From the NCBI GenBank assembly GCA_903862955.1, contig CAIPAH010000017.1:1-32244 (forward strand): 32,244 bases of DNA, read 5' to 3'. Origin of the DNA: an uncultured Opitutia bacterium (lineage in GTDB: Bacteria; Verrucomicrobiota; Verrucomicrobiia; Opitutales; Opitutaceae). A program made the position numbers and the translations under genes. Shown here piece by piece: positions 1 through 8,214 of this stretch. How positions within the stretch are numbered: position 1 is the stretch's first letter; every line of letters begins with the position of its first letter. The notes below the pieces were generated by a model that saw nothing but the letters and a program-made list of their open reading frames with translations, did not search any database and was not told the DNA's origin.

Positions 1-44
1 CCCCGCCTGCAATGTCGGATGCAGGCGGGGACGCCTGCGCTACT
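1..44. repeat. Intergenic palindrome plus half of a GTAGCGCAGGCG-type element
   Basis: Positions 1-11 (CCCCGCCTGCA) and 20-30 (TGCAGGCGGGG) form an 11-bp perfect stem with an 8-base loop. Directly after it, 33-44 reads CGCCTGCGCTAC, the reverse complement of the repeat word GTAGCGCAGGCG found again at 16909 and 18030. The element runs off the left edge, so a partner arm may lie outside the window. It sits just before the superoxide dismutase start and could serve as the transcription end of a gene to the left. Confidence 0.7.
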
Positions 45-94
45 TCGCATCGGCAAGGTTGCGCCCGCTGCCCAACGCGCTAGTCTGCCCGCGC

Positions 95-883
95 ATGAAC
101 ACAACGACTGGCGGGAAGAATTCGCTGTCGCGGCGCGAGGCCCTGAAAACCCTGGGGACTGGTGCCGCTTTGATGGGATTGGGAATGATTTCAACGCGGG
201 CGATTGCCGGGGACAGTCCGACACCCGTGACGCCGCCGGCTCCAGCGCCCGTCGCCGCGTCCGCGCCGCAGCCGTTCACGCTGCCGAAGCTCGGCTATGC
301 CTTCGACGCGCTCGAGCCGCACATCGACGCGAAGACGATGGAAATTCACTACACGAAGCACCACCAAGCCTACATCACGAACGCCAACAAGGCGCTGGCG
401 GACCATCCCGAGCTGCAGAAACTTTCCGGCCCGCAAATCCTGCAAAGCCTCGGCGCGATGCCGGAAAAAATCCGCACGACGCTAAAGAACAACGTCGGCG
501 GGCATGTGAATCACTCGTTCTTCTGGCAGGTGATCCGTCCCAATGCCGGCGGCGCCCCCACGGGCGAGCTGGCGACGGCCATCGCCGGCACGTTTGGCTC
601 GGTCGACAAGTTCAAGGCCGCGTTCACCGACGCCGCCATGAAGCGTTTCGGCAGCGGGTGGGCGTGGCTTTGCGTGAAGGGCGGGGTGCTGGCGGTCCAA
701 TCGAGCGCCAACCAGGATTCGCCGCTCAGCGATGGCGCGGTGCCGGTGCTGGGGCTCGATGTGTGGGAACACGCCTACTACCTGCACTACCAGAACCGCC
801 GGGCCGATTACGTCGCGGCCTTCTGGAACGTCGTCAACTGGACCCAGGTCAGCGCCAACTACACCGCGGCGCTGAAAGCCTGA
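95..883 (+). CDS. sodA: Superoxide dismutase, Mn-type signature, Tat-exported
   Basis: Fe/Mn superoxide dismutase of 262 residues that converts superoxide to peroxide and oxygen. The metal ligands are visible: H85 (EIHYTKHH), H140 ([10 protein letters not shown]), D222 and H226 (DVWEHAYY). The GGH before the second ligand together with ANQDSPL near residue 205 is the pattern of Mn-dependent enzymes; Fe enzymes carry their active-site Gln at the other position. The N-terminus has SRREALK followed by a hydrophobic stretch, a typical twin-arginine signal, then a Pro/Ala-rich linker to about residue 60, so the enzyme should act in the periplasm. I chose the ATG at 95 over an in-frame TTG at 59 because it puts the Tat motif near the start. 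It converges on a Fur-family gene, a natural partner for oxidative or metal stress. Metal specificity is inferred from motifs only. Confidence 0.93.
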   Translation: MNTTTGGKNSLSRREALKTLGTGAALMGLGMISTRAIAGDSPTPVTPPAPAPVAASAPQPFTLPKLGYAFDALEPHIDAKTMEIHYTKHHQAYITNANKALADHPELQKLSGPQILQSLGAMPEKIRTTLKNNVGGHVNHSFFWQVIRPNAGGAPTGELATAIAGTFGSVDKFKAAFTDAAMKRFGSGWAWLCVKGGVLAVQSSANQDSPLSDGAVPVLGLDVWEHAYYLHYQNRRADYVAAFWNVVNWTQVSANYTAALKA

Positions 884-899
884 CCGCCGAGCGAGGGGC

Positions 900-931
900 A
901 AAAAAACACCGCCGACGCGAAGTCGGCGGTG
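900..931 (-). terminator. Rho-independent terminator of the Fur-family gene
   Basis: A 10-bp perfect stem (CACCGCCGAC with GTCGGCGGTG, 907-931) around a 5-base loop is flanked on the left by A residues at 900-906. Read on the minus strand this is a GC hairpin followed by seven T, placed 27 bases after the Fur-family stop codon. On the plus strand no T tract follows, so it is not a classical terminator for the dismutase gene. Confidence 0.85.
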
Positions 932-957
932 CAGTAAAACGGAGGCAGGAATGCCGC

Positions 958-1497
958 TCAGCGCGCGCGCGCCGTGACGGCAGCGGAGACGGCCGTGCGG
1001 ACGCCGGCCGGGGCTTTGCCGAAGAACTCGACCATGTGGGTCACTTCGGTGTAGCCGCGGGCCTTGAGCGTTTCCTCGATCTGCATCACACAGCGGCGGA
1101 GCTCGGCCGTGGTCTCGGCGTCGATGCCCTCGACCTGGTTGGTCTCCTTGCAGACGAAATGGTAGCCGGTGTTGGATTCACCGAGGTTGATGGCGTAGAG
1201 ACTGGTGCCGTTGTGGTAGAACGAGCGGCGGACCAGGCTGATTTCCTCGAAGGCCGCCAGGCAGCGGTAGACCGTCACCAAGTCGCACGAATCCTGGGCG
1301 AGATCGCCATGGATTTGCTCGATGCTCGCCGGCTGGCTGCGCTGGATGAGCGCGGTCAGGATCGCGATGCGCGGCTGGGTGATGCGCAAGCCCGCCTTCT
1401 TGAGTTGCGCACAAGCGATAGTGATTGGCGTCTGGCCGGACGCGGCTTCGGTTTTGTTGCCAACCAACGGGTGGTTGGTCTGGGTTGAAGCAATCAT
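958..1497 (-). CDS. Fur-family transcriptional regulator with reduced zinc sites
   Basis: Fur superfamily metalloregulator (179 residues from ATG 1497; an in-frame TTG at 1530 would add 11). The winged-helix part is clear: LKKAGLRITQPRIAILTAL, then IEQIHGDL and the recognition helix DLVTVYRCLAAFEE. In the dimerisation half the usual HHHH-CxxC region is replaced by YHFVCKETNQV, so the second Cys of CxxC is Thr. The final Cys after the HxVEFxG motif is Ala (HMVEFFGKA). The structural Zn site and much of the regulatory site therefore look eroded. No strong Shine-Dalgarno precedes either start. It could be a Fur, Zur or PerR relative with altered sensing. Opposite orientation to the dismutase gene, with its own terminator. 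Confidence 0.85.
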   Translation of the reverse strand: MIASTQTNHPLVGNKTEAASGQTPITIACAQLKKAGLRITQPRIAILTALIQRSQPASIEQIHGDLAQDSCDLVTVYRCLAAFEEISLVRRSFYHNGTSLYAINLGESNTGYHFVCKETNQVEGIDAETTAELRRCVMQIEETLKARGYTEVTHMVEFFGKAPAGVRTAVSAAVTARAR

Positions 1498-1560
1498 TTG
1501 TAAGGAATTTGTGACAATGCCCGCGCTCAAGGCGAGGGAAATTAGGCCTTACTAAAAACA

Positions 1561-1580
1561 AGTAATTTGCATTAATGAAA
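1561..1580. promoter_or_regulatory. AT-rich inverted repeat upstream of the Fur-family gene (possible autoregulatory site)
   Basis: TAAT (1563-1566) and ATTA (1571-1574) form a short inverted repeat in an AT-rich island within otherwise GC-rich DNA, 64 bases or more upstream of the Fur-family start. Fur and PerR boxes share TAAT/ATTA cores, but the spacer here is 4 bases rather than 1. Assignment as a Fur-family operator is a guess from position and composition. Confidence 0.25.
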
Positions 1581-1659
1581 TTGGCGGCCGATTGCGTCCG
1601 CCGCCACGTTGCGGGTTGCGCCTCCCGGGTGCGTGTGCTAACTCCCTCTGACTCGCACC

Positions 1660-2100
1660 ATGCAGGACCCCGATTTCACCGAGATTGTAGGCCTAATTTG
1701 CAAGGAAGACCCCCGTTTTGACCGCAAGGCCTACGATTTCATCCGCCTCGGCCTCGATCATGCCGTGAAGGAGTTGAAGAAAAAGGACGCTACGCGCCTG
1801 ACTCGCTCCCGCCACGTCTCTGGACCAGAACTCCTTGAAGGACTTAGGGTTTATGCACTTGAACAGTATGGCCCCCTGTCCAAGACCGTGCTCAATTCCT
1901 GGGGCGTGAAGCGGTGCTCGGACTTCGGCGAAATCGTATTTAACCTTATAGAATACAACGTCTTCAGCAAAACCGATAATGACCGTCGCGAAGATTTCAC
2001 GGACCTTTACAGCTTTGATGACGCGTTCGTGAAGCCCTTTCTGCCGACGCGCACGGGCCGGGGTCCGGCGACCAGCACCGAGGCTCTCGGCTCGGTCTGA
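1660..2100 (+). CDS. Minf_1886 family conserved protein
   Basis: Conserved protein of 146 residues, matching from memory the uncharacterised Minf_1886 family (TIGR04138), found in Verrucomicrobiota and Planctomycetota. Features that fit are an N-terminal ICKEDPRFDRKAYDFI, a central RHVSGPELLEGLRVYALEQ, and NSWGVKRCSDFGEIVFNLIE followed by an acidic tail segment. There is no signal peptide and no membrane segment, so it should be cytoplasmic. The last 15 residues are low in complexity and look like a variable tail. Function is unknown. It ends 26 bases before the M16 peptidase start and may be co-transcribed with it. Its codons are somewhat less GC-rich than those of its neighbours. Confidence 0.85.
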   Translation: MQDPDFTEIVGLICKEDPRFDRKAYDFIRLGLDHAVKELKKKDATRLTRSRHVSGPELLEGLRVYALEQYGPLSKTVLNSWGVKRCSDFGEIVFNLIEYNVFSKTDNDRREDFTDLYSFDDAFVKPFLPTRTGRGPATSTEALGSV

Positions 2101-2126
2101 GCGGTCGTTCCTCTTTCCCCGAATTC

Positions 2127-4688
2127 ATGGTCACTTCTTTTTCCGCCACGGCCGACCTTCGTTTGCTCGATCCTTTCTGGCGTGAAGCCGTTGAGCGGAT
2201 CGTGCTGCCGAACGGGCTCACGCTGATCCTCAAGGCCGACCGCTCCGCTGCGCTCGCGTCCGTGCAGGTGTGGGTGAAGACCGGGAGCATCCACGAGGAC
2301 CGGAATCTCGGCGCGGGGCTTTCGCACTACCTGGAGCACATGCTCTTCAAGGGCACCTCGCACCGCGCGGGCCGGGAGATTTCCGCGACGGTCCAGGCGC
2401 ACGGCGGCTACATCAACGCCTACACGACCTTCGACCGCACCGTCTATTACATCGACCTGCCCAGCGAACACACCGGGGTCGCGATCGAGCTGCTGGCCGA
2501 CGCCGTGCTCAACTCGACGCTGCCCGCCGACGAGACAGCCAAGGAAAAGGACGTCATCCTTCGCGAGATCGCGATGACGAAAGACGACCCGGACAACCGC
2601 CTGTGGGAGTCGCTGTTTTCGACGGCGTTTCGCGAGCATCCCTACCGCCAGCCGATCATCGGCCATCGCGATGTGTTCTCGGCCGTCACGCGCGAGGATC
2701 TCGTGAGCTACTACCGCGCCCGCTACGTCCCGAACAACCTCGTGGTGGTGGTGGTGGGCGACATCGACATCGCAGCGACGCGGGCCGCGGTCGAGCAGCA
2801 CTTCGGAACGGCGCCGCGCATGAAACTCGCGCCCGTCCTGGTGCCGGCGGAGCCGCTGCAGCTCGCGGCCCGGGCGGAGCATCGGTTTGAGAAGGTCGAA
2901 ACAACGCGCGCCGCGCTGGCCTGGCCGATCCCGGGGCTGACGCATGACGATGCGCCCGTCCTCGACCTGCTCGCGATGGTGCTCGCCAGCGGCGACAGCT
3001 CGGTGCTGTGGCAGGAGATCCGCGAACAAAAGGGACTCGTGCACACCATCGACGCCGCGACCTGGAATCCCGGCACGAGCGGGTTGTTCTGCGTTTCCTT
3101 CACGGCGGACGCCGACAAGCGCGAGGCGGCCACGGCCGCGATCCACCACACGCTCGCGCGCTGCGCCTCGCGGGGATTCACCGTCGGACAGCTGAAAAAA
3201 GCGCTGCGGCAGCTGGTCGTCGGGGAAATCAACACGCGCAAAACCATGAGTGGCCAGGCGTCGCGGCTCGGCGCGGCGGAGGTCGTCGTGGGCGATTTGG
3301 ATTACAGCCGCGCGTATTTCGAGCGCCTCCGCGGCGTCACGCCAGCCGACTTGCGCCGTGTGCTGCGGGCCTACGTCGTGCCCGCGCGCCTGACGTCGAT
3401 CTCGCTGAACCCGGAGTCAGCTGCGCCCTCCGCGGGGAACAGCGTCAGCGTCGGCAAGGCGACCGCGGATTTTTCGGAAATCAAGCTCCCCAACGGCGCC
3501 CGCCTGCTGCTGCAGCCGGACCACCGGCTGCCCAACCTGCACCTGCGTTTCGTGATGCAGGGCGGCCCGCTCTTCGAGGAGGCCGGCAAGCGCGGATCAA
3601 CCGCGCTCCTCGCCACGATGCTGACCAAGGACTCGCGCCAGCACAGCTCGGCCGAAGTGGCGAAGTTCATCGAGGAAGTCGGCGGGTCGTTCTTTCCGTT
3701 TTCCGGCAACAACACGCTGGGCGTGGCCGTCGAGGTGCTCCCGCCGGACTTCGCGCGCGCGCTGGCGGTGCTCGAGGAGGCGGTCTGCACGCCGGCTTTC
3801 AAGTCCGCCACCTTCGCGCTGGAGCGCGACGCGCAGTTCGCCGAACTGCAGCAGGACGCGGATGACGTCGTGACGTTTGCCCGCAAGCTGGCCCGCCGGA
3901 AATTTTTCGGGCCGCATCCGCTGGCGATTGACGCGCACGGCGATGAGGCGGGCGTCAAGGCGCTCAAGCCTGCGGACCTCGCGGCGCTCCACCGGCGGCT
4001 CTGCACCGGTCCCAACGTCGTGTTGGCTGTGGTGGGCGATTTCGATCCGCGGAAACTTTTGCCGGACCTCAAGGCCTTCCTGGGCCGGCTTCCGTCGGCG
4101 TCGGTGCCGGCGGTTTCCGCTCCGCCTGGCGGCCCGGCCGAGGCGGGGGATTTCGTGGAGAAGCAACCGCGCGAGCAGGCGGTCGTGCTGCAGGCCTTTC
4201 CGGGTCCGCGCGCGCATGGCCCGGATTTTTACGTCGGCGAGGTCGCGGACGAGCTGTTCAGCGGCATGGCGTCGCGGCTGTTCGAGCGGGTGCGCGAGGA
4301 AAAAGGCCTGGCGTATTTCATTCGTTCGGGTCGCGTCATCGGCCTGGACACGGGCATGTTCTATTTCTTCGCGGGCACGCAACCCGGCCGCGAGGGCGAG
4401 GTTTTGGCCGAGATCGACGCGGAAATCGCCCGCGTGCAGGCGGGCGCCGTGGAACCGGCGGAACTCGCGCGCTGCCAGACCCGGTTGAAGGCCGCGTTGC
4501 GGCAGAGCCTGCAGACGAACGCCGCGCGCGCGATGCAGGCGGCGGTCAACGCCCTGCAGGGCCAGCCGATCGAAGACTGGAAAAACCACGACGCCCGCGT
4601 CGAGGCGGTCACGATCAAAGACCTCGCTGCGTTCGCGCAGCGCTATTTCCAAAAACCGCTCCGCACGCAGCTGACCGTGAGGCCGTGA
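2127..4688 (+). CDS. M16 family zinc metallopeptidase, both halves in one chain
   Basis: Pitrilysin/insulinase-family peptidase of 853 residues. The inverted zinc motif HxxEH is present as HYLEH at residues 67-71, and the third ligand is E147 (LREIAM), exactly 76 residues after the second His as in the family. The N-terminal half is therefore the catalytic M16 unit. The second half, starting near residue 450 (FSEIKLPNGARLLLQP), repeats the fold but lacks HxxEH and should form the inactive partner half, with the ARGLAYF-like loop seen as EEKGLAYFIRSGR. Many bacteria encode the halves as two genes; here they are fused. No clear signal peptide is visible. Its stop overlaps the start of the next gene by 4 bases (GTGA), so the pair is translationally coupled. 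Confidence 0.93.
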   Translation: MVTSFSATADLRLLDPFWREAVERIVLPNGLTLILKADRSAALASVQVWVKTGSIHEDRNLGAGLSHYLEHMLFKGTSHRAGREISATVQAHGGYINAYTTFDRTVYYIDLPSEHTGVAIELLADAVLNSTLPADETAKEKDVILREIAMTKDDPDNRLWESLFSTAFREHPYRQPIIGHRDVFSAVTREDLVSYYRARYVPNNLVVVVVGDIDIAATRAAVEQHFGTAPRMKLAPVLVPAEPLQLAARAEHRFEKVETTRAALAWPIPGLTHDDAPVLDLLAMVLASGDSSVLWQEIREQKGLVHTIDAATWNPGTSGLFCVSFTADADKREAATAAIHHTLARCASRGFTVGQLKKALRQLVVGEINTRKTMSGQASRLGAAEVVVGDLDYSRAYFERLRGVTPADLRRVLRAYVVPARLTSISLNPESAAPSAGNSVSVGKATADFSEIKLPNGARLLLQPDHRLPNLHLRFVMQGGPLFEEAGKRGSTALLATMLTKDSRQHSSAEVAKFIEEVGGSFFPFSGNNTLGVAVEVLPPDFARALAVLEEAVCTPAFKSATFALERDAQFAELQQDADDVVTFARKLARRKFFGPHPLAIDAHGDEAGVKALKPADLAALHRRLCTGPNVVLAVVGDFDPRKLLPDLKAFLGRLPSASVPAVSAPPGGPAEAGDFVEKQPREQAVVLQAFPGPRAHGPDFYVGEVADELFSGMASRLFERVREEKGLAYFIRSGRVIGLDTGMFYFFAGTQPGREGEVLAEIDAEIARVQAGAVEPAELARCQTRLKAALRQSLQTNAARAMQAAVNALQGQPIEDWKNHDARVEAVTIKDLAAFAQRYFQKPLRTQLTVRP

Positions 4689-5470
4689 GCCCGCTGGCTG
4701 CCCTTTTCCCCGACGGCGATTATCGCTTTCACCTGACGCTGCGGCGGGGCGAACCGGCGGATTTTTTCCGCCCCCGCGATCGCTCCGGCCGCGTGTGCAC
4801 CGAGCGGGCGAGATGGCTCGTGGAAAATCCGGAGCGCTACGCGGCGCTGAGACCGGAGGACGAGCCGCTGCTGCAGGAAGTGGCGGAGATGGCGGAACGC
4901 GACTGGCAGGTCCGCCGTGCGACCACGGTGCGCGGGCTCGGTGAAACGCTGGAGCCGGATTTCCTGCTGCTCTCGCCGGACGAGACGGGGGCCTTCCGTT
5001 TGCGAGGTGGGGCGCTGTGTTTTCCGACAGGCTGGGCGTTGGAGGAGAAGATTGGCCACACCCTCGATTTCATCCACGGCGTGGTGCCGGGCCTGAACTC
5101 CGCGCTGGCATCGCCGATCCAGCAATTCCTGGGGAAACTGAAGCCAGGCGTCGCGTTCCTGCGGGACAACTGGGGAATCACGGCCAACGGGGAGCTCAAC
5201 CAGCATCCGGCCCGTGCGCTGCCGCCGCCCACGCTGCCCGTCGCGCTCGACCGACTCTGGCTGCGCGTCGAGCACCAGGCCTTGGTGGCGCTGCCGCGCA
5301 CGGGTGGGGTCCTGTTTGGCATTCGCATCGCGTTGCACCGGCTGGACGAGGTGGCGAAGGAACCGGCCGCACGGGAAGGATTGCGTCGCGCCCTGACTAG
5401 CATGCCGGCAGAAGTTGCGGCCTACAAACGCCTCGACGCCGTGCGCGACGCGGTTGTGGCGTTGTTATGA
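4685..5470 (+). CDS. DUF3445 haem-dependent oxidative N-demethylase family protein
   Basis: Protein of 261 residues that fits the DUF3445 family (haem-dependent oxidative N-demethylases, such as dimethylamine-type enzymes). Matching segments are LCFPTGWALEEKIGHTLDFI, the HGVVPGLN that follows it, LRDNWGI, LNQHPA, and LRVEHQALVALPRTGGVLFG with an IRI-type strand after it. The last two fit the family's conserved RxEPQ...LPxTGaxlF pattern loosely. The start is GTG at 4685, inside the stop codon of the M16 peptidase gene, so expression is probably tied to it by translational coupling. No electron-transfer partner gene is next to it, so the physiological substrate cannot be read from context. Confidence 0.85.
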   Translation: MSPLAALFPDGDYRFHLTLRRGEPADFFRPRDRSGRVCTERARWLVENPERYAALRPEDEPLLQEVAEMAERDWQVRRATTVRGLGETLEPDFLLLSPDETGAFRLRGGALCFPTGWALEEKIGHTLDFIHGVVPGLNSALASPIQQFLGKLKPGVAFLRDNWGITANGELNQHPARALPPPTLPVALDRLWLRVEHQALVALPRTGGVLFGIRIALHRLDEVAKEPAAREGLRRALTSMPAEVAAYKRLDAVRDAVVALL

Positions 5471-5484
5471 GGTGATGCGCTCGT

Positions 5485-5545
5485 CGTAGGTCGGGGTTTA
5501 TTCCCGGTATGAATTTCGGATATCGGGCGTAAAGCCCGACCTACG
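5485..5545. repeat. REP-like hairpin, GTAGGTCGGG family, copy 1
   Basis: The arms CGTAGGTCGGG (5485-5495) and CCCGACCTACG (5535-5545) are perfect reverse complements; the inner GTTTA/TAAAG extends the stem. It fills the gap between the DUF3445 gene and the converging NAD kinase gene. A second, slightly decayed copy lies at 9214. No transposase of the RAYT type is in the window. Confidence 0.8.
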
Positions 5546-5550
5546 GCGTT

Positions 5551-6399
5551 TCAGCCTGACTTCGGGCCGTCGGCGACGCCGCCGTTCCATTTGAGTTTCG
5601 TGCGGACGACGGAGAAGTGCGAGTAGTCGGCGCGCTGCACGAGCGAGAGCTTGAGTTTCGAGATGGAAATCTCGACGGGTGAGCCGATGCCAACCTTGAG
5701 GTCGCGCTGGCCATCGAGGGCCACCAGCAGCTTGGAATCGTCGGAGCGGTTGAACACGCGCAGCCGGACGTTCTCGCGGAAGATGATCGAGCGGTTGCTC
5801 AGCGTGTGCGGGCAGATCGGCGTCATCGCGATCACCTCGGCAGCGGGGTGCACGAGCGGGCCCCCGGCGGAGAGGTTGTAGGCGGTCGAGCCGGTCGGCG
5901 TGGCGAAGATGAGGCCGTCGCAGTAGTAGTCAGTGACGAGCTCGCCGTCGGCCACGACCTCGAGGCGCACGAGGCGCGAGTTGACCTCGTTCTTCACGAG
6001 CACGTCGTTGAGCGCGAGGCCGCGTTTGCCGGAGCCGGTCGAGCAGTCGAGCATCGACCGCTGGGCGATCTTGTAGGCGCCGCCGAGGACGCCGCTAAAA
6101 TGCGCGCGGGCCTCGTCGGCGGAAAACGTGGTGAGAAAGCCGAGGCTGCCGCGGTTGACGCCGATGATCGGCACCTGTTCCCGGGCGGCCTCGTGGGCGA
6201 CGCCGAGCAGCGTGCCGTCGCCGCCGATGACGCAGCAGGCGTCGATGCCATGCAGGAAACCGGGGGCCAGGGTGGAGCGCATCGTTTGCTTGAGCTTCAC
6301 GCCCGCCTGTCGCGCGACCGCCGTCAGCGTGCGCGCCAGATCGAGGGCGCCGGGCTTGTCCTCGTTGACGACGACGGCGAGTTTGCGGATGGGCTTCAT
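5551..6399 (-). CDS. nadK: NAD kinase
   Basis: ATP-NAD kinase of 282 residues that phosphorylates NAD to NADP, cytoplasmic. It has the GGDGT motif at residues 59-63, the NE motif in LNDVLVKNEV, and the NAD-binding stretch DGLIFATPTGSTAYNLSAGG, followed by LVHP. The length is normal for the bacterial enzyme. It lies downstream of tlyA and an SGNH hydrolase on the same strand, and NadK next to TlyA is a common bacterial arrangement. A long inverted repeat separates it from tlyA, so it may have its own transcript. The ATG at 6399 is supported by the standard N-terminus (RKLAVVVNEDKPGA). Confidence 0.97.
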   Translation of the reverse strand: MKPIRKLAVVVNEDKPGALDLARTLTAVARQAGVKLKQTMRSTLAPGFLHGIDACCVIGGDGTLLGVAHEAAREQVPIIGVNRGSLGFLTTFSADEARAHFSGVLGGAYKIAQRSMLDCSTGSGKRGLALNDVLVKNEVNSRLVRLEVVADGELVTDYYCDGLIFATPTGSTAYNLSAGGPLVHPAAEVIAMTPICPHTLSNRSIIFRENVRLRVFNRSDDSKLLVALDGQRDLKVGIGSPVEISISKLKLSLVQRADYSHFSVVRTKLKWNGGVADGPKSG

Positions 6400-6432
6400 T
6401 CGGGGTGGATGTTACGCAGAAGGCGGGATTGT

Positions 6433-6572
6433 TCACCACGAAAAACACGAAAGACCCGAAAAGCCCGGATTCGGAATTTATCGCGGAAGCGCGGAGGGGC
6501 GGAAGTTGGGAAACAATCCTTCTGAGCGAGATCGAATTCCGTGTTTCCGCTCCTCCGCGCTTCCGCGATAAA
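6433..6572. repeat. Long-arm inverted repeat between tlyA and nadK
   Basis: The element opens with the words CACCACGAAAAACACGAAAG. Then a 27-base arm starting TTTATCGCGGAAGCGCGGAG (about 6478) pairs with an arm at 6546-6572 ending CTTCCGCGATAAA, with one mismatch. The loop is about 40 bases. The right arm ends 2 bases before the tlyA stop codon. The same word set (CGCGGAAGC, CACGAA) recurs at 11012-11180. Confidence 0.85.
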
Positions 6573-6574
6573 AA

Positions 6575-7324
6575 TCAGGCTCTTTTGAGCCCGAGCAGGA
6601 ATTCGCGGTTGCCGTCGGCGCCGGTGATGGGGGAGTCGAGCGAGCCCAGGAGTTTGGCCCCGGGCAGCTGGGCAAGCGCGAAGTCGCGGACTTTCGCAAG
6701 CGTGGCGTCCTGCACGGCGGTGTCGCGGATCACACCCCGGCCCTTGTCCACCTCGGTTTTGCCGGCCTCGAACTGGGGTTTCACCAGCGCGACGAGCGTG
6801 CCACCCGCGCGCAGACACGGCCACACGGCGGGAAGGACCGACGTCAGCGAGATGAAGGACAGGTCCATCACGACGAGATCGAATTCGCTGCGGGGCAGGT
6901 CGGAGGGCGAGAGGTGACGGGCATTGATCTTCTCGAGGTTGGTCACGCGCGGATCTGCGCGGAGCTTCGCATGGAGCTGGGCTCGGCCGACATCGACGCA
7001 GACCACGTCCGCCGCGCCGGCCTGCAGCACACAATCGGTGAAGCCGCCGGTCGAGGCGCCGACGTCGAGCACGTGCGCGCCACGGACATCGAGGGCAAAT
7101 TTCTCGAGCGCAGCGGAGAGTTTTTCGCCGCCGCGGCTGACGAAGCGCGGTGGCTGCTCGACGGTCAGGTCGTAGTCAGCCGGGAAATCCTTGCCCGGCT
7201 TGTCGAGGCGTTCGGTGCCGTGCAGCACGCGGCCGGCCATGATGAGGCCCTTGGCTTGGGCGCGCGTGGCGGCCAGGCCACGCACGACCAGCAGCTCATC
7301 GAGGCGGATTTTGGCGGCGGCCAT
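6575..7324 (-). CDS. tlyA: TlyA family rRNA (cytidine-2'-O)-methyltransferase
   Basis: TlyA/hemolysin-A type 2'-O-methyltransferase of 249 residues, acting on ribosomal RNA with S-adenosylmethionine. The N-terminal S4 RNA-binding domain covers about residues 5-65 ([20 protein letters not shown]). An FtsJ-like Rossmann domain follows: [14 protein letters not shown], the SAM loop [12 protein letters not shown], then VVMDLSFIS and VALVKPQFE carrying the usual catalytic Asp and Lys. The C-terminus has [14 protein letters not shown], typical of TlyA. It starts 6 bases after the SGNH hydrolase gene ends, so the two are co-transcribed. Confidence 0.95.
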   Translation of the reverse strand: MAAAKIRLDELLVVRGLAATRAQAKGLIMAGRVLHGTERLDKPGKDFPADYDLTVEQPPRFVSRGGEKLSAALEKFALDVRGAHVLDVGASTGGFTDCVLQAGAADVVCVDVGRAQLHAKLRADPRVTNLEKINARHLSPSDLPRSEFDLVVMDLSFISLTSVLPAVWPCLRAGGTLVALVKPQFEAGKTEVDKGRGVIRDTAVQDATLAKVRDFALAQLPGAKLLGSLDSPITGADGNREFLLGLKRA

Positions 7325-7330
7325 GAACCC

Positions 7331-7978
7331 TTACAGCTCAACACCGACGGCGTTGAGGAACGCCCGGGCGATGATGGCGTGGCCGATGTTGTTGGGATGC
7401 ACGCGATCCCAGGCGAGGTTGTTGGCGTGCATGTGCTGGAGCGCGGTGTTGAATGCGGCCTGCGAGTCGACGAAGAGAGCTTTGTGCTTGGCAGCGGTCT
7501 TTTTGACGATGGCGCCGTATTCGTCCATGCGGGCGCGCATGGCGTCGGCGGGATTGGGCTCGATGTAGAACGGGGACATGAGCACGAGGTTTTTCACCTT
7601 GGACTTGGTCGAGGCGACGAGCTCATCGAGGGTCTGGGCGTAGACCTCGGGCGACACGTGGATTTCGGTCTGGCGCGGCAGGTCGAACTGCCGCCAGACG
7701 TCGTTGACGCCGATCATGATGACGAGCCAGTCGGGCTTCAGGGCGATGACGTCGGTCTGCCAGCGGGCCTTGAGGTCGAGCACGGTGTTGCCCGAGCTGC
7801 CCATGTTGACGACGCGGATGGCGCAGCCGGGGTCGGTGGCGTAGAGGAGCCCCTCGACCAGCGAGACGTAGCCCTTGCCGAGGGCGCCGAAGAGGCCTTC
7901 CCCAACAGGGCGGGCACGTTCGCAGTCGGTGATCGAGTCGCCAATGAAGACGACCTTGCTGTGCGGGGCGATTTTCAT
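7331..7978 (-). CDS. SGNH/GDSL hydrolase family esterase
   Basis: SGNH-fold hydrolase of 215 residues. The four blocks are present: FIGDSITD with the nucleophile Ser (block I), GSSGNTV with the Gly (block II), MIGVNDVW with the Asn (block III) and DRVHPNNIGH with the catalytic Asp/His (block V). There is no signal peptide, so it is probably cytoplasmic. Close relatives are annotated as lysophospholipase- or acetylxylan esterase-like, but the substrate cannot be told from sequence. It is the first gene of the unit SGNH hydrolase-tlyA, with a 236-bp repeat-filled gap to the divergent binding-protein gene. Confidence 0.92.
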   Translation of the reverse strand: MKIAPHSKVVFIGDSITDCERARPVGEGLFGALGKGYVSLVEGLLYATDPGCAIRVVNMGSSGNTVLDLKARWQTDVIALKPDWLVIMIGVNDVWRQFDLPRQTEIHVSPEVYAQTLDELVASTKSKVKNLVLMSPFYIEPNPADAMRARMDEYGAIVKKTAAKHKALFVDSQAAFNTALQHMHANNLAWDRVHPNNIGHAIIARAFLNAVGVEL

Positions 7979-7991
7979 CGGGGCGGATGTT

Positions 7992-8204
7992 TAACCACGA
8001 AAAACACGAAAGACACGAAAATCGGCCCCGGAGCGGGTGAGACGGGAGAGTGAAGTTGGGTTTTTTAGCCGGAAGCCAGGAAGCCTCGAATCGATCCGGT
8101 TCCTGGGTTCATGGCTTCTGGCTTCAAAAGGGTTTCGCCCCTCCGTGCCTTCGCGATCAGGATCGGTCTGGTTTTTTGTGCGTTTTTGCGCCTCTTTGTG
8201 GCCA
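7992..8204. repeat. Composite repeat region between divergent genes
   Basis: The gap begins with AACCACGAAAAACACGAAAG and a further ACACGAA, continues with an inverted repeat GGAAGCCAGGAAGCC (8071-8085) / GGCTTCTGGCTTC (8113-8125), and ends with words that on the minus strand read as CACAAAGAGGCGCAAAAACG-like sequence. No clear promoter hexamers stand out. An upstream extension of the binding-protein reading frame runs through this DNA but encodes only repeat sequence. Confidence 0.6.
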
Positions 8205-8214
8205 ACCCCTCCCC

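Noticed and set aside
19-1488. A 489-codon plus-strand open frame
   Set aside because: It overlaps the dismutase gene in another frame and the Fur-family gene on the opposite strand; its Arg-rich, repetitive translation is typical of a shadow frame in GC-rich DNA.
1540-1697. TTAGGCCTTA at 1541 and TAGGCCTAAT at 1688 as paired sites
   Set aside because: Only the short AGGCCT core is shared and the second lies inside the Minf_1886 coding region, so chance is likely.
2007-3149. Long minus-strand frame opposite the M16 peptidase
   Set aside because: The plus-strand M16 frame has all catalytic residues; the minus frame is an antisense shadow, as are those at 3597-4652, 6914-8053, 12453-13547 and 25380-27041.
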